Below, in pieces: positions 38,260-50,248 of a DNA stretch of 64,000 bases. The position numbers were made by a program, and so were the translations under genes. Source of the DNA: Toxoplasma gondii ME49 (lineage: Eukaryota > Apicomplexa > Conoidasida > Eucoccidiorida > Sarcocystidae). How positions within the stretch are numbered: the first letter of the stretch is position 1; the number at the start of each line of letters is the position of its first letter. The notes under the pieces were generated by a model. That model was not told the DNA's origin. It ran no database searches and saw only the letters and a list, made by a program, of their open reading frames with translations. The stretch lies in NCBI RefSeq assembly GCF_000006565.2, contig NC_031474.1, positions 3,631,662 through 3,695,661 on the forward strand, read 5' to 3'.

Positions 38260-41200
38260 ATGGCGGCAGCTCCGCCGAAGATGGTAATTCCACCGACACC
38301 ACTAAAGAAACCGAACATTGTCGTCAAGAAACCACTTATACCGGTTTCACCGGCAGGGGGTCTGAAGAAACCAGGGCCCGGTGGACCTGTGAAAGCCCCT
38401 CCACCCAAACCAGTCCCGGTTGCCAAAAAAGTCCTAGGTCATGATGCCGCTGCCCCCGAGAAAAAACCTTTTGTCAAGCCTGCGCCAAAGCCCACGGGCA
38501 CGAAGGCCGCTCTGACAAAGCCAGCTCTAGATAAGTCTGGAAAAGCGGCCAAAGAAGCCAAAGCGGCTAAACCGGCGGAGACCAAGCCGGCCTCTAAGAA
38601 AGAAATTGCAACAAAACAGGTAGCGAAAGGCAAAGGTAAGGCTGCCAAGGCTGCTGCTGCCCCAGCGAAGAAGGCGGCTTCTTCTGGTGGGTTTTTCTCG
38701 CGTTTGTTTCGTCGAAAGAAGATTGAATCCGACAACGAGAAACCGAAGCCCGTTGTAACGAAGCCGATCCCGAAATTCGACAAGGTTGAGCTCCGAAAAG
38801 TTCTCGCCAAGAAATTTGTAAAGGGTACGTCTCCGGCGAATAGCTTCCGACCACGCTTCGGAAAAGCCGCCGAGGCTCCGGTGGCAAGTCCCAAGGTCGG
38901 CCAAGATGGTACTGCACCGCTGACCAAAGGGCTCGAACCTGAAGAACAATCAAAAGCGCCCGGTTCTGCTGCTGCTGTCCCGAAGACTGCTATTTCCCCT
39001 AAGACTCCTGTGATTTCCCCTAAGTCTGCGATTTCTCCTAAGCCTTCTGCGGCTTGCCCTAAGCCTCCTGCGACGTCTCCGAAGACTCCTGAGACTCCCC
39101 TCCAGTCTGTTCCTGGGCCGCCGCCGCTCAAAGGGCCTCCGGCAGTCGGAGCGAAAACGGAGGCGACGGAAGGCAAAGAGCCAGGGCCTACGCCGGATGG
39201 TTCCAAGCCGGCGTTGCCCAAAATTCTGCCTAAAAAGCCACCAGGATTAGACACGATAATTGCGCCCAAGAAAGTGGAAATCGCTCCGAAAAAGCTGCCC
39301 ACTACAACCGAAAAGGCAAAAGGTAAATCCGTGGAGGAGCAAGCCACAGAGTCCGGTACCCTTCCTGGCACCCAGAGAGTGAAGCTTTCGCTGCACATGA
39401 ATCCCTAGTCGGAAAACGCAAGCGACTACCGTGTTGGTTCAGATGTGTTTTTGTTATCATGTTCATGTCTTGCGCCTGACTGACGATGCATGTTTCGAAT
39501 TTCGCTTGCGTTTCTCACTAGTCCCTAGCATTTTTTGAAAATGTAATTCGTGGTGGACCCCGTTGTTCATCTACTTCGACTCGACTACTGCTGTACTGCT
39601 GAGACTTCACCCTTCGGTTACCCGCTTGTTTTCCCCGTTCATGAATGGCGCTTGGTTTCTCCGTGCACCAGCATCTTTTGCTGGTCTCTCGTGCGTGATG
39701 TGCGCCCGCGTATCAGTGCGAATTGCTAGAAGCATATTTCCTATTAATGCCCAAGTGACGTGATACTGGTATGTGATGTAGGATTGCTCTTTTTGTGCTG
39801 TGGCCGACGATTTCATATGCAGGTGACGATGATACCGTAGCCAGTGTGCATGTTTGTGGGTTTGTTTATCTGCACATTTAGATTCTGCGAAGGAACCATC
39901 ACCCAGTAGCAAGGCAGACACCAAAGCGGGTGCGGCAGAACATGACGCGAAAAAACCGTCGCCACCCGAACGTGGGAAACAACAAGAAGCACCCAAGGGC
40001 GGACCAGCTCCACGGCGCACATTGGCGGACCTCTTAGCGAAAGGTTCAGCATCGGCCCCGGAGCGCGCTGACAAAGACGACTCTCTGACTGAAAAGGTGA
40101 AGGCCTTTTTTCGAGACAACCCTCAACATATTCCAGAAGCCGAGGCGGACCTGAAATCCCCAGACCTCTCCGACAGTGTAGTCACCATCGTGCTAGAAGG
40201 TATTGAGACGTCTCCAGAGCAGAAAAACGCCGTGAAAGCCGCCATCAAGACTGTTTACAGTAAGTGAAAACGCGGGGGAGTTGACGGAGGATCCGCAGGC
40301 CGTAGCTGGTACTCTGAAAAGTGACGGGCGCCACCATTCTTTCGCGTGGTCCTTTCTGACTCCTGATCGCATAGCGAAGTTGGGAGTGGAACGATCCCCT
40401 CTAAATACTCTCTGCTATCTCTCTAGATACATCATATGTTTCTGTGCATGATTCTCTATTCCTCGTACCACCAGACACGGAAATCGCGACCCGCTGTGTG
40501 CGCGACTATTTGGCTGCGGAGTGGAGTACTCGGCGTGCGGAGCTTATCGATGGCAAGCTTGGGCCGGAACCTGTAGCCAAAGAGGTTCAGAAGGATAACC
40601 CGAAAATTGTTGAAGCGCGAGACTGGATCGCCGTCGCCCAGGACACTAAAGGTGATCATATTTCGTGTTCCTCTGCACATGCAAACTCACTTTCACATGG
40701 GGCTATACAGGGACCATGGTATCAGCACGAGTGTCCAAGTTCGTACAGACTATCACGTGTACCTTTAGATCCTTCTTTCTAGCCTGGTGGTGCGATTTTC
40801 AGTAGTGAGTGCACGTGCGTATCATAACTCTTTCAGCATCAAGTTGGCCAGTATCGGAGGCCTGTGCTCAGCCATGCAGACGTCTGTGCCACTGCATTGT
40901 CGTGACCCTGCAGCATTCTGTATTCGCGGCGCGTTCATGAACTGATCGTAGCAAACGAGCCACACACCGTGATAGATCTGTTTCCATTTCTGTTTCGCGA
41001 CCCATGTGCCCTTTGTCCTTATTTAGCGGCTGCTGTTGCTGTTCGCAATGCGCTGGAAGATCTGAAGAAGAAGGGAAGCGCTTACGACGATCTATTAAAG
41101 GCACCGTTCAGGGACTCTGCCAAGTTTAAATCTGTGGCGGACCCGATCATCAGTTCCATCCAAGCAAAGCCTGAGATGGCCTGTTTGAGTTCACGAGCCC

Positions 41201-44200
41201 TCCAAGCACAGCTAGAGGATTTCGTGGGTAAGAAATCGTGACAGACGTCGCTTGATCTTCGTGCATAGACTCCATATATTGCTCTGACCACGACTGTGGC
41301 TATGTGTGAAAGAGTCCCGGTTTCCAGCGCTTTTTCAGCTCATCTACACATTCAAGGCGGATTCACCGCACAGTGAACTATTGTATCGTTACTTATAAAC
41401 TCCCTTCTTCGCTGCACTAGACACAAACGACAATTTCGTACCGGTTTTCTTCCAATGTGCTAAGGACAGAGAAGCCCACCCTTTCTATTCAAGCAGCGAT
41501 GCTTGACGGGTTGGGCTTTGAATTCAGGCTTTCGCTTTCGCGTAACAGCTACGTAGATGCAATTGATGTCCTGGTATGGTGTTTCACTGAAGAGTCCTGT
41601 TGTGTCGCGGTGTTTGTTTCCACGGAGGTTATCTTGAGTCATGTCTTAGGATTATCGACTTTCAATGGATAAAGGCACGGTCCGGATCGTCGTGGTATCT
41701 TTTCCTTCTACAGCTGCATCAAATTATGCGTAAAAATCATTGCTTAGTTGCACTTAGCTGTGTCGAGTCCTTCCTCGGGGAGTGCATTTCATCTTGAGCA
41801 ATAACGCAGAAACATGACTGGCGTCTCCACTTTTGTCCAAGCACTGACATGTGTACACATTCGCCGTCGAATCTGACTGAATCACATTTGTGTGTGCTGA
41901 GCACACTGGTTCTTCGGCGTAGCATACAGTGCTTCACTTCCTGTGCTCTGTCCGCCCCTTTCGGATTTCCGCAGCACATGAGCAGGCACTCCCCGACGTC
42001 AAGGCCTTTCTCGAGAAAGAGCCAAACGTCGCTCGGTCCATCGTTGATGCGTACAAATTCCGAGAAACGCCAGCGGCAGGCACAAAGGCCGCGACCACCA
42101 CTGGCGCCACAAAGGGTCAAACAGGCACTGCTGCGGGAGCGAAAAAGCCAGGCTCTGCTGGGGGGGCGAAAGGCCCAGGCACTGCTGGGGGGGCGAAAGC
42201 AACAAGCACGGTTGGGGGGACAAAGCTCAGGCCCATCGGAGTTGGGCGTCCCGCTACCAACAACTTGGGCGCTCGGGCGCTTGGCGGAGGAGCCACTAAA
42301 CGTCTCGGGGGGATGGGGCGAGTAGCACAGCAGCCTAAGGAGTCTGTGAAGTCGTTGGCGGAAAAGTTCTTCAATGAGGCCATGGAAGCTATCAACGCAG
42401 CCTTTGTCGAAAAGTATAGGACAGCGATTCTCGTCGGTGTTATCCATGAGCTTGAAGCAGGTCAGTCAATGTTATTTGACAATGAAGCGTCGCAACGGTT
42501 CCAGTTCTGTTGTAATCCGACGCAAAGTAGGATCTGTGGAAGAGCATAAAACGCCCCCATTTGTGCAGGCCGTTGCATAAAACAACCGCGACATGATCTA
42601 GAGGGCCTCTGGGGTGTGAAGGTGGGCAATCTATTCAGATCAGTGCCTGATAACGCCGGTCCCCTGTCACGGCTGGCCACTAATCAGAATTGAACAACCA
42701 TATTCAGAAGTACATTTTGGCAATTTCTCGTTGTTGGCACTTCCCTGTAGGGCACTTCATCTTGTGTTCAACTCGTTTCTTGCTTTGTCGTGAATATTAT
42801 TTGAATTCTCAGTTATGCATTCGTTCACACTACATCGGGCGTGTTTGAACTACGGGCGAGGAGCACCCCTGCCGATCGTGGAGACGCTGATCTCATGACG
42901 TTTTCTTCGTGTCCGGAATCTCCTGGTGTGCGAACAGGTCTGACAATTCCAAAAGGAACGTGTTGGCTTGCGGACATGCTTCTCACCGTGGATAAAACAA
43001 CGGGTGTCTTCGATCACCATTCAGTCATCTCCTACATGTTTGGCTTCTTTGACTCGATCAGCTACTTGCGGTTTCGCGAGTGCAGCAAGCTCACACATCG
43101 CGCGGTTGAAATGGACCTCGACAAACGCCTTTTCCATTTTCCACTACAGACTCGACGGGAGCGAACCGACATCGGATACTGTAAGGCAGGTGACGCGAGT
43201 TTTGTTGCTTTATGTACTTCGTGACATTGATGCTCCTACAACACAACAGACATCCTCTCAGCACGCCCGTACCATTTAGAGTTTATATGTCTGGGCAACC
43301 GTAGATCTTCTCTGGAGTCCTGGGAGACTTACTGCTGACTGCGGCGCTCGCGCGCTTGTTTCCTCGTGTACTCGTGTTTTGTATGAGACACAACCGTGCG
43401 GCTTCCGGCGGTAAATGATGCCTAACACGCCGGTTTCTCAAACAGGAGTCCTGCCTTGTGAAGGTTAGATTGGCGTAAAGGGGCTGTCTTGTTCCTTTGT
43501 CTTTCAGTCTATCAGGTGGTCAGTTTTTTCTGCGGGGCGGCAGCCAGACTTGCGCCACTGGATCGAAAGAAGTACCTTCCACCTTCGGTTCTGAAGGCGG
43601 CGGAGTGGATGGTGCCCATGTCCCCTGATGCCATGCAGTCGCATGTGTTCGTCTCACTCGATCGATTGTCGCATGACATGATTAGCTTGGTCGAGTCCGA
43701 GAAGCCACTGCCTCATTTGTGGAGAAGAAGCCAGTAAGTTGCCAAGGGACGCACGCAACTCAACCTACACCAAGCCATACAGTAGTCCAACAAAACAGAA
43801 TACGCTTCAACCTCAAGGTCTAATTGGTCGTCATACGTAATGTGCGCTCGGCGACATGCCTGTATATGCGTGTTTCCGACAATTCACCGAGTCTCTTACG
43901 CAGTGACTGAGCTGCGTGCGGTTACGAATGCCACGTGCCCTAGTCGAGCCAACTGAGATAAGTGATTCATTCATTTTTGCCTTCGAGATCGACGAGACCC
44001 GCGGCAGACAGTGGTAGAGATTGAATAGTTTCGTCGGATCATCTGTCCATAAACAATATATTCTTAAAATGTTGTAATTACAGTACCTGGTCTAGCTATG
44101 ATATTCATGTTCTTAATGCCGTCTTTGTACGGAGGATGTGGCAACTGCTTTGTACCAATCTTTATTGGTTGTTCGGAAGTTATGTTGTGTTCATTTCTTC

Positions 44201-46133
44201 TGGTTCGCTACCCTGTATTGGATACGACAGCTCGAAACCGGATTCGTTAGGCAAGGCGATCTCGACTGAAATTGATTTGCATGATTTCGTTTGGGAGTAC
44301 CGACAGCGAGTCAGTGTTGTTCGAGACGAGATCGTTTGGCAGCATCCTGTCGACGGCCTTGACGAAGATTCAGTCTGCGCGCTGTTTCAAAATGTGAGTG
44401 ACTTTTACCAAAATGTGGGCAACGGTCTCGCACGAAAAAGAGGAAAGCGAACCTCATTCACTAACCGCAGTTTGCCTATGACAGGGTGCCAGCACTTGCG
44501 TCGCTTAGATACAAAGCTTCGGCAGCAGCTGGTGAACAGTCAGGAAGAAGTTGCCGCCTGGCACGTGAAAACACTCTTCCTTGTGATATGAATTTTTCAC
44601 TAGAAAACGTGTGTGCAGGTGGGTTGAGAATGCAAATGACGGTGCCTCTCCAATACCGGAATCTTCAGACCGGTGTGAACAGAACACGGAATGTCGCTTA
44701 GAGGCGCCATATGCTGTGTGCGTATGTTCCACTCACACAATAAACATATTTCGCCAAGAAAATGACTTAGTCAATATTTGAAGTCTCTCCATAGTGCACG
44801 GGAAAGCTTTTGTGGGGTGGTTTGATATAGGCTACTCAAGTCGATGCAAGACGGTAACCCGTCGTGCCTGTTTTCAGTGAACTCATGTTTGAATTTCATC
44901 GGCATTTTGCAGGGCTCCTTAGCACTTGCTACAAACGCGCAGGCGTAGGCCGTAATCGCTCCTCTGCACATCCATTATCCAAGTTTCCGCCTCGTTCGAT
45001 GACATGTCATGTGCAGTCTGCCTCAGTTGAACGGGCACCCGAGTCTTCTGTGCGCTGCTGTGAGTGTTCAGATGCTCAGGATACTGAAGCAGATTGCGGA
45101 ACGGCACAACGGCATTTGTTTATTCCGGCGAAGTGAATATCTTCTAAACACAGATATTCACATCACACACCGCATTTGGCTTCAGTGCAGTGTTTCGTGG
45201 GGAGGTGTGCTGGAGGCGCCAGAATCTATGATAAGACTGTACTTCACAATTGCTGACAATTTCTCCTGGAATGGCTGAGTGCAGCTGTGTGCCGTGGTGT
45301 CTGGAGATCCATGGGAAGGTGGTCGTCCAGAAGCATCCCCTTTCAGTCAGGGATTCTGCAGGAAAGCATGCACGGTTACTGATGTCACTTTGCCTCATCG
45401 TCTAGAAAACAGCAAGTGTGTCAATCGTGTGTGTTCTACGACCACTCTGTAGGCGATCATCGCCAGAGTCAGACGACGGTGTAGGCTTCATGAACCACTG
45501 ACATCAAGGACTCACGGAGGCTTGACATTTTGTTGAAAGCAACCTACCGCGTGCGAAACCGTCATTTAAACTAAGGTTTCGATTTTATGGATCCCTCCTT
45601 CAATGCGTTTTCGAAACGTTCCGGAAACGACTTCTTCAGGTTTGTTACCTGTGTTCCCTTCGAAGCGTCGTCCTGCTCGTAGGGTGCCCATACCTGTACA
45701 GTATGGAACGTATGCGGGGAGTCGAAGCTTGGCCCTGTTCGTGAGTGTCGAACTAAATCTATATGATGTGTGGTCTACCTTTGGGGATCGGCTCCACAAA
45801 TTCATCGCAGACCGCGTCGACAAACGTTTCCTGGGTGGCACTGCTGCTAAAATGCGTCCTCACATGCATTCGCTTAGCTCAAACGGAATCGACCGTCACC
45901 CCACGATGACACATCCCGAAATGAAGAGGTCGGAGCAGGACAATGTAGAACGGAAAGTCGAAATGAGTGTCTACTCGAGTGAAGGTAATCAGCCACCCGT
46001 AGATAGTGGAATCATGCATCTCAGTAGGAGACAAGAAAAACGAAAGATGGCCAAAAGCGACTCGAAGGGTACACATGTTCTCGTAGTGAAAACATGTAAA
46101 CTACTGCCAGGCCATCCACTTGGCCGATGGTGA
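38260..46133 (+). CDS. Unrecognised multi-exon gene with Lys/Pro/Ala-rich N-terminus and small phase-1 exons
   Basis: Proposed exons: 38260-39322, 39882-40259, 40427-40651, 41027-41227, 41975-42460, 42938-43180, 43508-43733, 44231-44393, 44471-44618, 44913-45059 and 45640-46133 (stop TGA). All junctions are GT/AG and agree in phase. Exon 1 (354 codons) is basic and proline-rich, with SPK/SPKTP repeats and a basic patch LFRRKKIE. The following exons code for short helical modules; two carry similar cores, VKAFFRDNP (exon 2) and VKAFLEKEP (exon 5). No known domain was recognised and no signal peptide is seen at this start, but an upstream exon is possible because an acceptor lies 12 bases before the ATG. 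The 3' end is uncertain. Exon 8 can read through to a stop at 44,589-44,591. The last exon could instead leave at 45,984 (GAAG|GTAATC) and join 46,317-46,468 in phase. The first seven exons are the firmest part. Confidence 0.6.
38978..39100 (+). repeat. Tandem SPK(T/S/P) coding repeats
   Basis: Near-repeats built around CCTAAG[A/T]CT code for ISPKTP, ISPKSA, ISPKPS, CPKPPA and TSPKTP. They lie in exon 1 of the plus-strand gene. The copies have diverged at the DNA level, so they are not a recent microsatellite. Such S/T-P-K motifs resemble histone-H1-like tails or kinase target sites. Confidence 0.7.
42139..42219 (+). repeat. Three 27-bp tandem coding repeats
   Basis: Three 27-base units start at 42,139, 42,166 and 42,193, each beginning GCGAAA and ending in a run of G. 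They code for GAKKPGSAG, GAKGPGTAG and GAKATSTVG-type units in exon 5 of the plus-strand gene. The G runs make this a likely site of length variation between strains. Confidence 0.8.
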
Positions 46134-48721
46134 CAAACCAGACACCGCGTCACTCTGATCGTGATGAACAAACACGACGGTGGTCCATCTGAGGTCCCAG
46201 CCATTCCCTCAAAGTACGTCTTTTGAAAGGAATCACGCATTTGCTCTCCGCGGTTTTGCCAATACGAAAAGAGATGCAAGGATTTACCATGTATTGTGGT
46301 ACTCTTGTTTGCCCAGCTGGCATTCCTAGTGCACGTGCCCTTGCTAGAGGCACAGGTGGCAGGCTGCTGTTACCAGATTTAAGCTTCGCAGAATATCCAC
46401 AATTCCAGCAGAGAAGTTACTTCTATTGCAACTTACGTATCTTTATCCTTGAGATACCTATCCGATGAAAGTAGTATTTGCCGCAATATAAAGCCAGCTC
46501 ATTACAAGGAGACGTTCTGTTGCGGATGTTCTAGGCTGCCTAGTGAAAACGGTGTCTTTCTGATTAATAAGCTTACGAAATGAGTACGACCGCAGAGCCA
46601 TCGAAAACCGTTTCATCTGTACTTCACGGACGGCGGTGCAGTGAACGTGTTTATAAGAGAAAACTGAAAGATGTGGTCCTTCTGTTTGGAGCGTAGCACT
46701 GTCGGACTCCGCACGGACGGCGAGGCTCTTCTGGCAGTCATGGATATGTCACAGTCTCAACCACGCACCAATGATGTGTTTCCTTTCCTAATGCAGTAGC
46801 CCGTAGACAGGATGCACGACAACATTAAATAAAGGTGAAGACTTTATGAACGTTCGTTTTGATTCGACACGTAACATATGCTGTACTAAATAAGATATCC
46901 GTCAACTTCCACCCGTCTGTAGTCTTCCACAAAGTTGCTCATATCACTCGGTACAATGTCTGTGTGGCACATATCACTAGCACATGCTCTCGAGACCGAC
47001 CCCCTGTGAAAACCCTCAAGACAGTAAAACGCGTCATGCTCTCGATGGCGCGGCTTGTTACTAAACAACGTCAAAGGTACTTCATGGGATAAAAGCCTCA
47101 ACGAATATGGTAGTCGTCAGCTGATTCCCAGTTGTCACGATCAGCATCATGAAATTATCCTTCTGCGGGCAACTAGAAACCTTCCGCGTGTTATAAAACA
47201 TAGGAATCCCATTTTATATTGTGTAACAGGAAGTCTAGCTTCAGTGGTTTTATGATTGGTATTGCATGCCTGGTGCCTTTTATTATGAGTTTTATTAATG
47301 GGAGGGCAGTTCCCTGGGTATCCAATCCAGCGCTCTGTCTTGGGCATTGAAACGAACCCACCGTTCAACACTGTTCTATTTAACTGTGTGAGTGTCGGGT
47401 CAACCCGCCACCCCGTGCGCAGAAGTAACATTTGTGTCCTGAAGTCATCTATTTCCAGCGCTGGTGTGTACCATGGCCCGTCAACATCAGACACACAATT
47501 CGCGAGTCCTTCTTCCGTATGGACCTCGATAAGACTTGCAAAACTACGAATTCGTGAGGAAGTACACAAACAATATCGTTGCTAGTGCAATAATAACCAG
47601 TATGTACCTAGGCTATTGCTGTGTACGGACGAAAGTACTTTGGACGCGTCCCAGATCTGAAGTTTCATCCAAGAGGCGGCCCTTACCGATATCTAGTCGA
47701 TTAGGGCCCACGAACGACACTTCCAGCCAATCAACGAGGAGAGTGGTCGCATCATGCAGATTCACAAAATTAACACATCTGCGAAATAACAGCCAAATGA
47801 AGTACAGAGGTTTGTGGTCAACAGATTCTTCGAAAACGCCCACCACACGGTTGAGTGCAAAGCCGGTAGCATAGTCGCTTCGAAGCAGGAAATGAATAAA
47901 TAACACCAAGGCACTAACGGTATCGTCTTTGGTACTCCATCCACATTAACAGACACATCGCAACGTGCCGACACAATCTCAGCACTCATAATGCCAATCG
48001 ACTCGTCGAACGATCAGACACGAAGAAAAACGATCAAGCAGAACGGCGTCGTACGACGTGAACCAACTTTCGCACAACGCCCCTTCTGGGGTATGTATGG
48101 GAGTCAGCACGGTCCCCTCGGACTTTAGAGAAATTACACCTCAATCATACCGGTAGCAGGATGCACAGCAGCAAGAAGGGTCGTGAGTATACGTGATGCA
48201 GTACAAAGGCAGGGCCTGACCACGCTCAAAGACGACGAACTCGATGCTGTCGACAACGCCGCCTCTCGTTCTGTTTTCCGCCATCACTGCCGAACGCACA
48301 ACACAAGCGGCAGATCAACGAAATCAAGCGCGGCTTTGTGTCTTTAGAATGAGTCCACATTTGCTTCCGCTTTCCAGCACATCCGCGAGACAAAAGGATG
48401 AAAGACTTTGCATACGGCGAGCGACTTGTGCCCTAAGACCACGTCACTCATTTCTGCCATAGATGGGCAAGACACCGTTCCACGGGCGGAAATGTGACGG
48501 CAGACACCGTTGAACACACGGAGGCCACAGCCGGTGCGGTCCTTCAAACGTCCTCGTGAAAGCCACTTTGTTGCACGAACAACTTCGTGTTTGATTGTAC
48601 ATCCCGGTTCCAATTCCTACGACAAACTTGAACCTGGAAAAACGCCAGCTGTCCCTTTTGGACTGGTTGACCTCACCCAAAGGGGCAGCTGTCGTCCATT
48701 TTGTCTCACTGTCACTGTCTG
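46134..48721. other. Convergent intergenic region, no firm gene
   Basis: This lies between the 3' ends of the plus-strand gene and the PARP-domain gene. Open frames of about 100-140 codons exist on both strands (47,147-47,569 minus; 47,536-47,874 plus; 47,613-47,909 minus), but they overlap, have no recognisable domain and lack paired splice sites. 46,317-46,468 may be a terminal exon of the plus-strand gene. I see no RNA gene or mobile element. Confidence 0.5.
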
Positions 48722-50248
48722 CTAACAAAAACGCAACGCCACTCTCTCATCTACCATACCTGAGTCATAGTGGATCAACTGTGGCTCTGAGAAGGTCGGG
48801 TTGCACACGAGCGCATCGATGCCACCTTTACTAGTTGAACTTGCGGTTCCACTCGTTCCTCCCCCGGCATTCCCGCTTCCTACCACTGGATGGCATGGTC
48901 CCCTGAACGCATCCATGCTGACCCCGGGCATGGGTGGGGGCATACGTGCCTCTGGCATAGCTCGAGTAGCCTTGTAGACTTCACCAAGGCAAACTCGACT
49001 GAGTACTAGTGTTCGAATTGCTGTTTTGGGATTTGCACTCGCACCATCCGTATCCTCTCCTCTCTGACTGATCCCGTTTTCACTGCTGGGTTGCCGCTGA
49101 GCTTCTCGGAAGTCCCTATCATCCTCTTCCAGCTTATTGTCATCTTCTCCATTTTGAAACTCGTCTGGAAAATTAATCATGGAGCTCCCTGGGAGGCCGC
49201 GACAGCAGTAAGATCGGGCGCGAGGGATACGGGCAACAGAGGCGAAGGACCTCGTGCATGCCAGGCACTCCCCCCGCGTCTCACCACAATCGCCGGAAGT
49301 GAGCGGGGCACGAGTCCCGGATAAGGGAGATTCAACCTCGTTGTGTCCATTCCCACCATTATTACCTTCCCATAATCCGTATGATGCAAAGGCAAGTAGC
49401 CTACGAACCCTGCTCTTGCTTCCCCGGCGTTCCTCCCTTGGCTGAGCTTCCGTCTGCCTTCCCGAACAGTGAGACGTGGATGTACGTGCCCCCCGTTTGA
49501 AGACGCTTGTGAAGTTATTTTTGCTGTTTGAAAAAGTGCCACGCGATCCAGATCCGTCAACCTTTGCAGCACCTGATTGCACCTGGTTTGACGATGGAGC
49601 CCGGACTGCTGTGGAGCTCGACGCAACGCTACCAGCCCTGACTCCGGCAGGCGCGGTAGTGGACGGCTCCCTTATGGGACGAGTGTAGAGATCCGCCTTG
49701 CTAGCGAGCGGCGAGAAATACGTGCCCACGCCGAATAACTTGCCTGTGTGACAGTGCCACAGCCATCGCAGAAACCGGGGAACGACTCAAAAAAACTCAG
49801 GTATCTTCGGGCGGTTTCACTACACAGGGGACGATACGGGCGACAACATGCTCTCATGAAAGCCGCCTTTTGGCACTTCATAACAGACCCCGCTCCTAGA
49901 ACACAGCTATTTGCATGTGGCAGAGAGATCTTCCGCAACTGGACCGACATGATAAACCTCGGCTTTCCGAACTGCTTTTGTCCGTGCTCTGGGGATTCGA
50001 TTCTTGAGGAGGTGAATTAAGATCAAAGCGACACAATAGGCGAAGCAGCACGTATGTCCGCCGGGTTCGTGCTCATCCACCACTTCACCGCTTCGCACGT
50101 TTGCCCTCACAAACATATTCCTGCCTCTGCCGCAAGACAGCTCACCACGGTTCTCTCCGCCTCGGCGGAAGTCGAACCCTGAGACGGCGATAAGTTCCGC
50201 GCGATCAGCTTTGCATCCATGGAAAAGGAAGAACTCATTCAAACACGC
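48722..50248 (-). other. Split PARP catalytic (ART) fold
   Basis: Exon 50248-50146 (103 bases) gives the nicotinamide-site histidine strand, EFFLFHGCKADRAELIAVSG and FDFRRGGENR, and leaves in phase 1 at a CGTG|GTGAGC donor. Exon 49743-48722 enters in phase 1 (GTCACACAG acceptor) and starts KLFGVGTYFSPLASKADLYT, the tyrosine strand-helix. The joined text reads as an unbroken PARP motif. Residues about 23-242 of the last exon are a Ser/Arg/Gly/Glu-rich insert. The fold then resumes with LVLSRVCLGEVY, matching LLCRVALGEMY-type strands, and ends with GIDALVCN. His and Tyr of the H-Y-E triad are present. The Glu position is Ile or Asp depending on a one-residue alignment choice. Confidence 0.78.

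Noticed and set aside
47147..47989. Overlapping 70-140 codon frames on both strands that look partly protein-like
   Set aside because: I considered a retroelement or mitochondrial insertion but saw no cytochrome b, cox1, reverse transcriptase or rRNA-like motif, and no terminal repeats.
49907..50145. Continuation of the PARP histidine exon past GGENRG (GELSCGRGRNMF) as the second half of the domain
   Set aside because: Splicing from the GTGAGC donor to 49,743 gives KLFGVGTYFSPLASKADLYT in phase, a far better PARP match.
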